Source: Ecdyonurus torrentis
Lineage: Eukaryota > Arthropoda > Insecta > Ephemeroptera > Heptageniidae
Direction: 5' to 3'
Assembly (NCBI GenBank): GCA_949318235.1
Contig: OX439131.1
Span: 36,789,171 to 36,853,170, forward strand
DNA: 64,000 nucleotides
The translations under genes and the position numbers were made by a program. Under the pieces are notes generated by a model. It worked only from the letters and a program-made list of their open reading frames with translations, was not told the DNA's origin and searched no databases. This document shows, piece after piece, positions 26,814 through 39,400 of this stretch. Within the stretch, counting starts at the first letter, position 1; each line of letters opens with the position of its first letter.

Positions 26814-27128
26814 TTAAAGGCGTAGAATACCTTGAACAAAAAAGTTGTGTAATATCCTAACAAACCTGAATACCAACGTTGATTTGTTCGGTGTCATTGA
26901 TTTCTAATTTATTTTCCATCACAAAATGCCACTGGCGGTCACTGACGTAACAGCTTGCCCGGTTTACGCGCGCTTAAAACAAGCAAGCTGTGACGTCAGT
27001 GACCGCCAGTGGCATTTTGTGAATTAAAAATAAATTAGAAATCAATGACTCTCACCAAATCAACATTGATATACAGGTCTGTTAGGATATTATACAACTT
27101 TTTTGTTCAAGGTGTTCTACGTCTTTAA
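26814..27128. mobile_element. MITE family C, copy C1 (full foldback)
   Basis: 315 bp beginning TTAAAGGCGTAGAACACC and ending with its inverse, TTAA at 26814-26817 and 27125-27128. The two halves pair over nearly the whole length, including a CACTGGCGGTCACTGACG block near the centre. CRE octamer at 26991-26998, with a near-match (TGACGTAA) on the opposite arm. The central loop carries GCGCGC. Confidence 0.9.
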
Positions 27129-27787
27129 ATAATAATAGTGTATAAAACGCAGCATATATTTTATGTTATTAAATGCGATGAATAATTATTGATATTATTA
27201 TATTCTAATCATGAAATAGAGAAATTAAATTATTTCAAAGTAATTTTACATAAAATACAACACACATAAATATGATGGTATATTAAATAGAATGCAGTGA
27301 CGTTTATAATGTTTACATTCTGTAAATTTCAAACTGTCTACTTATAATATGACATACGAATATGATTAAATATAATGGATGCATTCATAATAATATCATT
27401 TACTATTATTATGCAATGAAACGTGTATCTTCTTGCAAATACATTATATATATATACGATAATTATTATTATCATCAATAATGAGGAAATAATAATAAAT
27501 ACAAATCAATGCCTTTAATATCATTCATATACAATGCCAATTTAATATTATGCTATATAAGGTATGTATACGTACAATAATTTTAAGCAATTCAAATTAT
27601 TTGTTGATTGTATTGAAATGTTATATTTATTATAATAGTAAACATTGTTATTATTATTATTATTATTATTGTATATATATACCCGAGATATAACATTTTG
27701 TAATATAATTCAATTATGTAATACATATACATATGGATATAGAATGATATAGGTATATAATATAAGTAATAATAGTTTATTGAATAT
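27129..27787. other. AT-rich DNA, nothing recognised
   Basis: An (ATT)n tract at about 27649-27671 and otherwise featureless sequence. Confidence 0.55.
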
Positions 27788-27916
<129 letters not shown>

Positions 27917-28266
27917 CAATATTGAACCATTAATAGTTTGTACTTGCTAAATTAATTTTGTAATGATTATGTAATATTATTAATTGTACCTGAAAAGGTG
28001 ATAGTTTATTACAAAATAATTTAGTTATTAAAATATTTTGATACAATTTTTGATGTTTTTTATTAAATTTATTTTTGATTTTATAATGTTTGAAATGTTT
28101 CAAATGTTCAATTTTTTTTTTAATGTTTTAAGTAGATTATAAATTAATTTCAAATTGTTTTAAAATTATTTTATTTTATAGCATAATATATTAACAAACA
28201 AAATTGTTGCAACTTTTTTGTACTGGGTAGCGTTTGTTGTGTTGATAAAACATTTATTTGAAAGAC

Positions 28267-28271
<5 letters not shown>

Positions 28272-28341
<70 letters not shown>
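28272..28341. repeat. (TA)n microsatellite abutting element E1
   Basis: About 35 units. The last TA of the array is also the left target TA of E1. Confidence 0.96.
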
Positions 28342-28342
<1 letters not shown>

Positions 28343-28479
28343 TCGACTCAAAAATCCTCAGTCGAATTAAATGGGGCATGCCTAAAGTATCACCCATTGT
28401 CACATTTGAGAAGAAGGGGGGCGGCTGGGCGATACCATAAAAGGTCAAACGGTAGGTAACTCAGGTTTTTTGAGTCGAG
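28342..28479 (+). mobile_element. TA-flanked 138-bp MITE, copy E1
   Basis: Starts CTCGACTCAAAAA and ends with its inverse. TA sits directly outside at 28340-28341 and 28480-28481. The interior has GGGGGGCGGCTGGGCGATAC and CACATTTGAGA blocks shared with E2 at 42265-42402. Both copies are 138 bp, so this is a discrete element. TA duplication suggests a Tc1/mariner-type mobiliser. Confidence 0.85.
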
Positions 28480-28481
28480 TA

Positions 28482-29293
28482 TATATAGACGTATGATTAA
28501 AGTTAATTTGAGTAATAGTGTGCAGTCTAGAGCGCTAAAAGCATCGATGATTTACAATCAATTAGAGTCTTGAAACGTATACGTATGAAATGCTATTTAA
28601 TGACTAATAGTTTGATATATCTTTAAGGGCGATAGCACTCCTAATAGAAGAAAACTCCTCTTCAGAAAGTTGGAAATCAAGGTGTTTTATTAAACTATTA
28701 TTTTAAGGTATTAAATATATGAATCTTGTTTTTTAAAAAATTATAACATTGGAAATACCATTGAATATCCTTTATCTACATAATTCTTTTTATACATCAC
28801 AAATTCTTTGTAAATTTTATAGAAATTAATCGAAGGCGTAAGTTGAAACTTGGTCGCTACTTGTAAATTTTTTACAGTTTGTTCTAGATATCTTGTAATG
28901 ATTTTAACAATTATAGGGTTATTTTATAAAACATTAACCTCAAAATGTCCAATACAATGACGTGTATAGCTCAGTGCAAACAGAACAGCGGTTTCAAACA
29001 CTGCAAATTGGGAAAACTAAATACATCAGCTCAGCACATAGCATTAAAATCTAACGTATAAAACCTAATTTCTATTTCAACATTACTTCTCATGGAAGTA
29101 ATTACTTTTTTTTTTTACACACACTGTAGAATATGTCAGAAATTACTCATTTAAAAGCAAAGACTTTTTCATTAAAAATTGGACAAGCTTTTATATTATA
29201 TGAACGGTTATTGGAACCATTTTTTAATAAATTTTAAATTTAACTGAAATTTAATAAATTTCTATATACCTATATACCATACTATAAAATAAA
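28482..29293. other. AT-rich DNA, nothing recognised
   Basis: TATAGCTCAGTGCAAACAG near 28965 superficially resembles a tRNA A box but no tRNA fold follows. Confidence 0.5.
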
Positions 29294-29613
29294 TTAAAGG
29301 CGTAGAACACCTTGAATAAAAAACATGTATAATATCCAATCATACCTAAATATCATCGTTGATTTGGCCACAGTCATTGATTTCTAATTTATTTTACATT
29401 CACAAAGTGGCAGCTACGGTTTTATGACGTCACTGATTGCCTGTTTCCGCGAGCGTGGACTATATAGTAAGCTGTGACTTCACAAATCCGCAGCTGTGAT
29501 TTTTTTAGTGGAAAATAAATTAGAAATCAATGTCTTCGGCCAAATCAACATTGATATTTAGGTATGTTAGGATATTAGACATGTTTTTTGTTCAAGGTGT
29601 TCTACGTCTTTTT
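29294..29613. mobile_element. MITE family C, copy C2
   Basis: Begins TTAAAGGCGTAGAACACC and ends at the inverse terminus (GTGTTCTACGTC), where the expected right-hand TTAA has degenerated to T-rich sequence. CRE octamer at 29425-29432. The loop is diverged from C1. Confidence 0.85.
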
Positions 29614-29796
29614 TATTATATAAATCTTAAAATAGTTAAATTTAGAAATTACTATGTAAATAATAAAAATTATGTAAAGAGAATTAAGATTTATCTGAAT
29701 TAATAAAAAGTTTTGAGTGGTTAAAGAGAAAGTATAATAGTGAGTAGTGGTCACATAATAATATACTTGTGGGTGAAGTGAAGTGAGCTAGCTGTG

Positions 29797-29818
29797 TGCC
29801 TGCCTGCCTGCCTGCCTC
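29797..29818. repeat. (TGCC)n short array
   Basis: Five TGCC units flanked by GTGAAGTGAAGTGAGC and CACAAGCAAGCAC. Confidence 0.85.
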
Positions 29819-30159
29819 ACAAGCAAGCACTTTACATTTAACTACTTGAGATGTGTATATAGTATATTATATGTATGTGATGTACTGTACGATGTTCTCG
29901 TCCTGTGACTTTGGTGCCGCTAGCTAGCTGTCATACTATGCCATATGTAGTTAGTTTTGCTCTCTAAACTATCTCAAGTACTACAATATATTATGTGAGG
30001 TCAACTTCATTTAAATTATTTCACACACTGCTACTCTATGATTCACTTATCTATCTATCTATCTTTCTTTTTTTTTTTTTTTACTTCATTTTTTATTGCA
30101 TGAAAATTAAATTATCTTTAACGCTAGAAAAATATATTGCATTTATATTACTTGAAATG

Positions 30160-30252
30160 AGTGAGAGAGGGAGACAGGGAGGGAGAGAGGGAGAGAGAGA
30201 GGGAGGGAGAGAGCCACACACACCCATACAGAGAGAGAGAGAGAGAGAGAGA
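30160..30252. repeat. Degenerate (GA)n/(GGGA)n purine tract
   Basis: Purine-rich stretch with GAGAGGGAGA units, a short CACACACAC insert near 30215 and a final (GA)n. Confidence 0.85.
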
Positions 30253-31052
30253 TTGCTTGAAATACAGTTTAGAAACTACGTATAATTATTATGAATAATT
30301 ATTTCAACGGAAATAAATATAATTTATTAAATTTAGATTTAATTATATTTATCTATTTTATTATTATTAAAAGCACACATGTGCTTTGAAAACGTAGTGA
30401 AGTAAATTTGAACAAGGGGTGTGGTGAAAAGTTTAACGTAAATTTAAAATGACGTCACTCTAAATTCACCTTTACAAAGTTAAACTTCTATGCAATTGTA
30501 TGAATACAATAAACCGTTATAAAGTTAAAGGGATTTTTTCAATAATCATGTCATTCTATAGTAAATGCGACAGCTTATTGCAATATACAGCTTCTTATAT
30601 GTCTCCCCTATGCGCCACTAAAGATTACTCAGGATTCTAAGTTGACAAGGATGCAGTGGGAAGAAAAAAAAATGAAGACGTGACATAATATTCAACACGT
30701 TCAGGTGACCAAGATTCAGTAAATATATATAAATATATTTTTATTTATTTTGCTTTAAATAAAATAGGTTAAAACGATAATAAGGTTGGTTATCTTGATC
30801 GATATTTTACTGCATTACATAAATACAAAAATTACATCACACTTTTTTTTTCCTCAAATTATTCCACAAAGACCTTTCTTTGATGTGGAAAAATTATATG
30901 CATGGTATATATTTAAAGTTAAAAATAAAGAAAATATAACAATGAAATGAAATGAAACATTTTAATAGTAATTCAAAAGTCCCAATAATAATGTACTGGA
31001 TGCTGTTTGAACGAGAAGTTACGGGAAAGGCTATTTATATTATACAGTACTA

Positions 31053-31054
<2 letters not shown>
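30253..31054. other. AT-rich DNA with an isolated CRE octamer
   Basis: TGACGTCA occurs at 30450-30457 outside any repeat I could define. The stretch 30395-30490 is less AT-rich than its surroundings and might be an uncharacterised repeat. Confidence 0.45.

Positions 31055-31137
<83 letters not shown>
31055..31137. repeat. (TA)n microsatellite
   Basis: About 41 uninterrupted units. Confidence 0.97.
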
Positions 31138-31138
<1 letters not shown>

Positions 31139-32374
31139 CCATTTAGTAGCTACTATATTAATTTGATACCTTTGAATCAAAGGAAACGTGTATTCGATTC
31201 ATGTTTAGTAGTTTGAAAACCGAATGCATTTAATGTAATTTTATATATTTTCTTCAATGTACTAATTTCAAGTATTAAAATTAAATTTTTGAGTATATAA
31301 AAGAAAAAAAGCCCAAAAATTATTTTGTTAAAATGAAGCTGTAATAATCGTGTTTCAAATATCATGCATCGTTTAGAAAAAAACTTTTAGGATGTACTTT
31401 CAAATGTTTTTTGAACAACATTTGTAATGTCATACCAAAATTTATTAAGGATGCGAAGGTTAAAAAAGAATTAAAAGAAAAGATTAAAAAAATTGGTATA
31501 TATGTAACTAGGTATAATTATTTGTTTGTTTCTGATTTTAGTATAGCAGTATTTTTATTTTCTTGTAGATAAAAAAGGAAAAAAAATGTGAAAAGTGAAA
31601 TGTGCTGATTTTGTTTAATTTCTATTGTAATATTTTATGCTTACTAACTTTTGTTATATTATGTTGATTAAGCACCCACCGATAAGTCTTCATTGTCTTG
31701 TTGGGACTTATGTATGTATTCATATTTTTATTAATAATTATAAAATATATATATATTTATATAAGAGTTTACATTTTTCTACCAGCAACCTTATTAAAAC
31801 GATTAACATGTAGTTCAATGGGAGTTTGAAACGTTGCCTATCTATCAAGGAACAGCAGTGGAGAGGATTGTTAAGAGAGAGATACTTACATTTTTTATTT
31901 ATTTTTTTTTGTAGGATTTTTTCTATAAAATATTTAATAAATAAGTCTTAAGATATAAAAATAAATATTGCATTATTCTGTTAGAGATTTTTGTTTATCA
32001 TTATTTTAGCTTATTGATTTTATTTTTAAAATTTTAAAACAATTTTATTTCTTTTATCATTATTTTGGAAACAGATGTTATACACATCCAATGATCTTAT
32101 GATAAAACAAAACTTCTGTTTTTTTTTTATCATTCTCTTATAGTAACTTTAAATGGCAGTTAAAATTTTTTCAACTGCTTCAAATATATATATAATTATA
32201 TATATATATATATATATATTATATAACAAAATAAGAACATAAATTAGTAACAAATCAAGCTGTTTCCGACTATATAAGATTTATTTTATTTTTTATCTTA
32301 TAGAACCTTATTAGTAATTATTGACCTGAAAATATTGTAAAATACTAACATCAAAAGTTTGAATATAATTTTAT

Positions 32375-32416
<42 letters not shown>

Positions 32417-32860
32417 TCAGTATAGAGAAATGTAATAAATTGACACCACGTATTTTAGTAATCGTGATCCAATTTAGTGAAGAAAGCAGTAAGAAGGACT
32501 TACAAGGAAATCCAAGGTTATTCATTTTAAATCCCAGTAGCAGCTACTGAAAACGAAATAGTTGAGAATGATGTCATGGACACATCACATAGATATAGAG
32601 AGAGAAAATGACCTGATGAACAATTTAGTTTGGAACAGTATTATACCATATTCAGTATAATAATGCTGGTTACTTTCATTAAAATGTATACCAGCACATA
32701 TTCGTATTATCAAACAGAATAAATATATATAGAGAACCTTGTATGAACAATGGTTTCACGCTTTAAGCGGGAATGGTTAACAGATTCTAGTTTTGTATGG
32801 GTATCAGCTATATGGTTTATGATTATATACACTGAAACATTGTTCTATTACTAAGAATAT
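31138..32860. other. AT-rich DNA, nothing recognised
   Basis: Contains a poly-T run at 32379-32406 and short TA tracts near 32185-32220. No exon is supported. Confidence 0.55.
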
Positions 32861-32903
32861 TATCAGTAATTATCAGTAATTATCAGTAATTATCAGTAAT
32901 TAT
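32861..32903. repeat. Decamer tandem repeat TATCAGTAAT x4
   Basis: Four perfect copies of a 10-bp unit plus three further bases. Confidence 0.97.
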
Positions 32904-33179
32904 GTATATTTCATCTGCTGCTAATTTGTTGTTTGAACAATAAAGACTATTATTTATTTATTTATTATTTATTATTATTTATTTTATTTATTTATTTAAT
33001 TTCTAATTTGAATACGTATAAAAAGTAATTTTTCTTTAACTTTGCCCATAAAATGATACATTATACATTTTTTACATTTAATAAAAATTCAAACGTTTTA
33101 TTTGCATTTTTATTATTTCCGTATAAACTTTCTAAAACCAATTGAAACGTATTTTATACAAAACAATCGCAAAAGTTAT

Positions 33180-33396
33180 AATTGAGTATATTATATAAGA
33201 TAGAGGAATCAGCTGGCAAATTTTGCGTGTATTTGGTTGCCATAGCAACGTAAGCGGCACTCGATGGTAATTGGATTGTAGACTGCGTGGCATGGCCCGG
33301 TAATTGACCGTCTGTATGGAAAAAAACTAGGCAGGCAGCAGGCAAACGAGTGAGTTCTTCTTGTCCGTTATTTTCAAGCAAGAGCAAGACCCCTTT

Positions 33397-33400
<4 letters not shown>
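33180..33400. promoter_or_regulatory. Candidate promoter or enhancer with perfect RFX X-box
   Basis: The 220-bp region is clearly less AT-rich than its neighbours. At 33236-33249 lies GTTGCCATAGCAAC, a full palindromic match to the X-box bound by RFX factors, which typically marks ciliary-gene promoters. GTAATTGGATTG at 33267-33278 contains an inverted CCAAT box. A minus-strand frame spans the region (33154-33387) but has no recognised domain and may be incidental. No exon could be assigned, so which gene and strand it might serve is unknown. Confidence 0.4.

Positions 33401-33438
<38 letters not shown>
33401..33438. repeat. (CT)n microsatellite
   Basis: About 18 units directly next to the X-box region. 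Confidence 0.95.
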
Positions 33439-33440
<2 letters not shown>

Positions 33441-35741
33441 TATATAAATATATATCTCTCTCTTAGTTAAATTCTCTGAAATCTCGTGACAGAAGAGACT
33501 TTTACAGGAAAACGATGAAAATTACATTATTTTATTGTTAATAACTATAATAAATTAAATAAACAGGTAGACATCCACAAAATAATAAAACAATAATAAC
33601 AAAATCAATTACGTAAAGAAAACAATAAGAACGGATATTACTACAAACAAAGTTGTTTCAACTTTTCTGAACATCATTTCATTTACAGTCAATGACACAG
33701 AATAGGAAATTATTATTTTTTAAATTATTATATTGTTAAAGAATAATTTTACAAATCAAACATATATAATAAGATTATAGATATAGATTATTTTTTTAAA
33801 GAAATAAGCATAAGGCTATGATAGAAATTGCTACAAATTTCTTACTATAGTAAGTTTTGCATTATATTTAACAATATAGTTTCTAGGACAGACCCTAATT
33901 TGGGTCTTGTCAACTGGTCTAATTCACTGTCAACTGCTCTGTAGCAGTTATTATTATTTTTGAAATATACAATTTTTGTTAATATAAATATGTAGTTTAC
34001 GTAGATTGTTTATTTGCATATTGACTGTACTTTTAATTGCATATTTTTTTGGTATTATTCACTTAATAACGTTTAATAATTTCTACGTAAAATTCTATAT
34101 TAACTAAAAATTTTAAATTAGCAAAAAAAAAAAAAATAATAATAATAATAATAATACTAAAAATATACAGGCATTTACGTGCCATGCAGAAAGCTGCATT
34201 TCTTGGCACAGCTAACATTGTGCGCAAAGTGCTTAGTTTGTGATCCCTCTTTTTGTCACCTACAGTTTCTATCTAACAATTGATACTGGGTAATTCTCAA
34301 CTTCACCTTGAATCAAGTAGGATTCCAGTGTTGGTGTTACAAAAGAAAGAAAGAAAAGAACTCATAATACTAATAATAAAAATGAAAAGGATTTCTTGAT
34401 TTAATAAAGTTATGAATGTTATATTTTTATATATTTTCATTCATCATTGAACTGTTTTTAATTCTGCTACCAATTAAAACTTTGATATGAGAATAAATTA
34501 AGAGTTTTTATTCGGTAGCAATATAAATAAATATAAATAAATATAAATAAAAGAAATTCAAGTTAGAGATTAGCAAAGATTTAAGGTCGAAAATTAGATA
34601 GTATGATAAGTGGACTAAAAGTTGATTTTTTTTTTCTTCACAGTGATATTTACGAATACTAAAATTTTCAATCGGAATAAATATAGATTACTGCTATGCA
34701 AAATTTGAAGTCACATAAAAAAATTATATATTTACAATTTTACTTCCATACGTACCACATAATAATTTCAATATTTTTCTTTCCTATTTGATGGTCACGG
34801 GTTCTGAAAATTTTATCATATTTATAATATGTTATCATCGACTTTCAAATGATATAAAAAAATATAAAGGGTCAACGTTTTATCTTCACATACTACAGCC
34901 CATAAGTAAAACTTTTTTCTCTATGCCTTATGGCAATTCTAGGACTACTGATTGAGCAAACAAATTGCAAATTCAAAACATCATTTTATTTTTATGGCTC
35001 AAAGCATAAAGAAAAAAAGTAATAAGAATACAGCGCTTCATTTCTACTTGTTTTAAACTTAACAAATAATAAACTTTATACTTATTAACTTTTTTTTTCC
35101 TGACCTGTAAATTGATGTGATTCATTACGTGAGATGTATGGAGTTCTTATTATAAACTTCGCAGAGTAACTTTAATCATATAATTTTATTAAATATAACC
35201 CATTATTTTAATTAAAAAAGTATTTTAATATAAAGAAAAGGCTTAAATATTAAGATTATATAATATAAGAAATACTTTTCATCAAAAGTAAATCACTATA
35301 ATAGAAAGAAAAAAAGATTAATAAATATCAAATTTAAAATTCAATTATATACTTAATGCATTAAAAAGTTAATGAAAGTTTTGTATTATTTCATAAATTG
35401 AAAGATTATATTCTTTTTTCTAATGTATAGTTTTATTTAGCTTACGTTTTGTTTAATCAAAATGAGTTTAATTATTTTATTTTTTATTATTAAAATAATT
35501 GTATTTAATAAAGATTAAATTGTACAGCTATTATGATAAAGGCAAAATTACGTGATAATTACATTGTTAAAAAAAATCCAAAGTTTTGTATTGAAATCAT
35601 TTTGAAACCACCAATCTGTGGATAAATAGTGTATTGTGCGACAGGAAACTTTTTGATGTCACAATTAAATTTACAGTAAGATACGATTGTAATAATATTT
35701 TAATATTCAAAAATACCCCATCACTAAATTTACAATGTTAA
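33439..35741. other. AT-rich DNA, nothing recognised
   Basis: An (AAT)n tract at 34135-34155 and a TAAATATAAA tandem at about 34521-34551. A patch at 34165-34330 is slightly less AT-rich but holds no supported frame. Confidence 0.5.
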
Positions 35742-35853
35742 TAATGCTGTTCGTAAACCCTGTTCTCTGCACCAAAAATGACGATCGCCTATGGTTATTC
35801 AAATGGAATGCGCATTTCTTGGTGCAAGAGAACAGGGTTTACGAACAGCATTA
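35742..35853. mobile_element. D hairpin, copy D2
   Basis: 112 bp. TAATGCTGTTCGTAAACC at the left and its inverse at the right, the arms pairing over about 33 bp around a non-symmetrical core with GACGATCGCC. Opposite orientation to D3. TA at both edges fits a TA target duplication. Confidence 0.83.
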
Positions 35854-36978
35854 ATTCTAATGAGAAAAACACACGCTGAATTTAAATAGTAAAATACAGT
35901 AATAACAAAATTGTGTATACAAACAAATATGAATCTCTTCACATCCTCAAATTAAAGGTTATTCGTAAACTCTCTATATCAACTCAGTTTAATACAAGGG
36001 TATTTTAATTTTATCACGCAAATTTTAAATTATTATTTTAATGAAATAAATATATTTATTCTAAAAAATTTCACATCATAAAATTTTATGGTATATGTTT
36101 AGAAAATAAAAAAAAGTTTATTATTATTATGATTTGCCTCTTTGCATGTGTTTAATAGTATACCATAGTACTGAACAGTACGCGCAATTGTATTATATTA
36201 TAATATGAATTGCTAAATATAGAATATAATATCGATTAAAGTAATAAACATGTTAATAAATATTCTGCATATCGTGATAGAAACAAATTTAAAGTATGAA
36301 AATTGTTACAATAAAAAAAAAAAAAAAATCATAAAACATACTACATTATATAGGAAATAAAAAATAAGTTTTTTTTTTTTTTTTTTGGTTTACTTAAAAA
36401 ATACATTTATTATATTCTTTCCATTTGTTACAATGTATGTTTAAAATATATTAAAACTATTTTAATATGCAATTTATGATGAATTAAAAACTAAAATGTG
36501 AGGTATACTGTATTACATTCATAACTATACCCAATGCATTTTATATTAGATTTATTATAATTTGCATATTTTGCATTTTACTATCGTGTAAAGTTATTGT
36601 AAATTTCTTACTTATATATTATGTTATGACAAAAGTTCTGCATGTTTCTAAGCAATATTCAAACTTTATAATAATTTTTGTAAAATATAATTTCTACTCT
36701 GTAAACGATATAATAAAATCTATATATATTTTTTTACTATACAGAAATTTCAAAAACAAATTAAATATTCTTCAGGGAAAAAAATTATATTGTTTAACAT
36801 GAATAATATTTTCTGAGAAAATTGTAATTTCTTTTTTTCTTTATAATGAAACAAATATAGAAGACATAACTTATTTTTACAGTCTTTTCAAGGAGACAAT
36901 TATTTATGTATTTAGTTGTTATATAAGATAATTGTAATGACAAATTTATTTACATTAAGAAACTAATAAGCTTTATAC
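35854..36978. other. AT-rich DNA, nothing recognised
   Basis: Poly-A near 36313-36329 and poly-T near 36369-36387. No gene. Confidence 0.55.
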
Positions 36979-37313
36979 TTAAAGTAATAGACCAGAAGAA
37001 AACATGAGCATTTATATCACAAAACACTTGATGGAATTTACATAAATAACTTTAGTTTGTCTCAAAACTCCGTATCAGTGATCAGAAAATTTCGATTTAT
37101 GCAACCCGCACAGCATTTTTTTAAACTAATTTTTATATGTTTCTGACGTCAGAAACATAAATAGTAACGCAAATTGCATACTTTACAGTATTTTCACGCT
37201 CTCTCGAGGAGCTACATTAACATTCTGGTAAAAATTGTCATCAGTTTTGAAGATCCCATTTCGTGTTTATTCATTTAAAAGCATGTGTTGTTTTATGTGG
37301 TCTATGGCTTTAA
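36979..37313 (-). mobile_element. MITE family A, copy A4
   Basis: 335 bp, minus orientation, TTAA at both edges. CRE octamer at 37144-37151 inside the family palindrome. It faces copy A5 498 bp away in the opposite orientation. Confidence 0.9.
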
Positions 37314-37810
37314 GTTTAACAAAACTCTGCTAGTTTTTTCTTCGACTAAACATGAAATATAATCGCTATTTTATATATTTTTGTTGTTAACAAATCACTA
37401 TAAATTCTGATTAAATACCTAACAAAAATATCAAATAAATATAAATAAAAATATAATTAAGAATTAAAAATGATAAAATAATATTAAAATATTAAATTTC
37501 ACTAAATAATGCGCATATAGTTTTGTCTTATTGATGTTATTATTATAATATTTAATACACGCTGTTTACATATAGAGCAAAAAATAATATTAAAATAATA
37601 TAATAATATATTCATGTAAAGTAGGGAGTGTCCTAGATAGGTGTTAGAAGACAATAAATTTAAAACTGTCGGCAGTTTTTTTTTTTTCTTTTTTTGTTTT
37701 TTACTTAAGAGTTGTGAAAAATGAGAGGGTGCGAGAAATGGGGGAAATAAAAAGTCTACTTTAGTGTATAGTTCTTGAACGTATACATCAATAGTGAAGG
37801 TTTTACAATA
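37314..37810. other. Spacer between inverted MITE copies A4 and A5
   Basis: AT-rich, a T-rich stretch near 37678-37698, no reading frame of interest. Confidence 0.6.
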
Positions 37811-38159
37811 TTAAAGCCATAGACCACATAAAACAACATGTGCTTTTTAATGAATAAACACGAAATGGGATCTTCAAAACCTATTACAATTTTTAACAGA
37901 ATGTTAATGTAGCCCCACAAGAGAGCGTGAAAATACTGTAAAGAATGTAATTTGCGTGATTATTCATGTTTCTGACGTCAGAAACATGCAAAAATAAAAA
38001 ATAAAAAAATGTGCGGGTTGCATAAATCGAAATTTTCTGATCACTGCTACGGAGCTGTTGGGTTTTGAGACAAACTAAAGTTATTTATTTAAGTACCATG
38101 AAGTGTTTTGTGATAGTGTGATATAAATGCTTATGTTTTCTTCTGGTCTATTCCTTTAA
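37811..38159 (+). mobile_element. MITE family A, copy A5
   Basis: 349 bp, plus orientation, beginning TTAAAGCCATAGACCACA, TTAA at both edges. CRE octamer at 37973-37980. A small duplication (TGTGATAGTGTGATA) near the right end is absent from other copies. Confidence 0.9.
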
Positions 38160-38856
38160 GAATTTAAAAATACAGTCATACTATCTAAGTTCATTACAAT
38201 GGATTTTTTTAAAACATTTAAATATTATGTAAATCATTACTTTTATCAATAGATAAAAGTATTTTAATAATTTGTTTTCTGTTTGCAGTGAAAATATTAT
38301 TTCAAATTTTACTTTCAACTTTTTGGTTTTCCTCACTTATATAAGTCAGAAAATTGAATAAATTATTATTCTTTATCAAAAGAGCACGATATAAATTATT
38401 GTACAGTTTTATATTTTAAATTCGTACAGTAATTTTTTTTAATCATTTATTATATTATCGAAAGAAAAATATATAATATTCTATTTCCTAAGTTAACACG
38501 CAATATTTATAAATTATTTTCAGCTTTTTTTGCAAAGTTGATAAAAAAAAGTATTATAAAAGTAAGTTTTAGTTATTTATGAGCATGAAATGTTTTTTAA
38601 AAAAGTTTTACATTAAAGTGACAAGCTGTCACTGGTGTTCTTATAATTATTGATTTTTTTTTTTTACACAAAAAGCTTAACAAAAAAAAAGGGAGTATTT
38701 TCTTTTAAAGTATACATAGCATTATAAAAATACCTTCAATGTTAAATACTATTTTAAAGACTTTAAATTGATATTTAAAATCATAGAGAGTATGTATCAT
38801 ATAACGTTTAATCAAAATGACATCGGTTACTGGTTACTGAAGTTAAAATCTTTTAG

Positions 38857-39045
38857 ATATAAGTTATGTCGAATATTTTGAATATTGCTATTGATGTCTA
38901 TGGCTATAATTACTGTTGGTTTAATCACCATTCTGTGACAAAAAAAGTGTCATCTGGCACTAACAAAAGATCTTCAAACACTTGTGTCCATTACTCGCAA
39001 AATGGTCAGGTGTCGCGACTTGCAGTTGAAAGTGGGAGGGAGGAG
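38857..39045 (+). CDS. Weak candidate exon, unknown product
   Basis: A stretch of more balanced composition is preceded by an acceptor-like TTAAAATCTTTTAG (ending at 38856) and followed by a consensus donor GAG|GTGAGC (GT at 39046). The frame from ATG 38866 is open through the donor and gives about 60 residues with no recognised domain. An in-frame TAA at 38860-38862 upstream of the ATG means it could only be a first coding exon, not an internal one. Its lower AT content could equally reflect an old transposon, since hAT-like sequence lies 200 bp downstream. I rate it low. Confidence 0.2.
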
Positions 39046-39239
39046 GTGAGCATGCTTTTTAACTATACGATCCTGCCTGTATTTTCTCTATTAATTGAAA
39101 AATATATTTTATTATATATTTTTGTTTTGTTATCATGCTATTAACTCTTTATTTCAAATGCAATATCTAGAAAAAAATAAAGAAAGTAATTTTCTTTTTA
39201 AATAGTAGATATAAGTATAAATTTCAAAGTAAAAAGGTA

Positions 39240-39400
39240 AAAAGGAGACAAAAGTGAGCGGGTGAGTAAATAAAGAGCGAGTTCGCTCAACTCACGCTCA
39301 TGCTCATATTTACAAAAATGATCACGCTCACGCTCAACTCATAAAAAATGAGCGCGCTCACGTGAGCGTCGCTCAAACAAGTCGCTCATGGCCAAGTCTG
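39240..39400. mobile_element. Probable hAT element end with TGAGCG subterminal repeats
   Basis: At least ten copies of GAGCG/CGCTC in both orientations crowd into 160 bp. The right edge read inwards from 39400 is CAGACTTGGCCATGAGCGAC, similar to termini of hAT transposons (CAG...TTGGCC), which also use clustered subterminal motifs. The opposite end and an 8-bp target duplication could not be found. Confidence 0.5.

Noticed and set aside
28962..29010. tRNA-like A box (TATAGCTCAGTGC) with a GGTTTCAAAC downstream
   Set aside because: Arms do not pair into a cloverleaf and the B box is poor.
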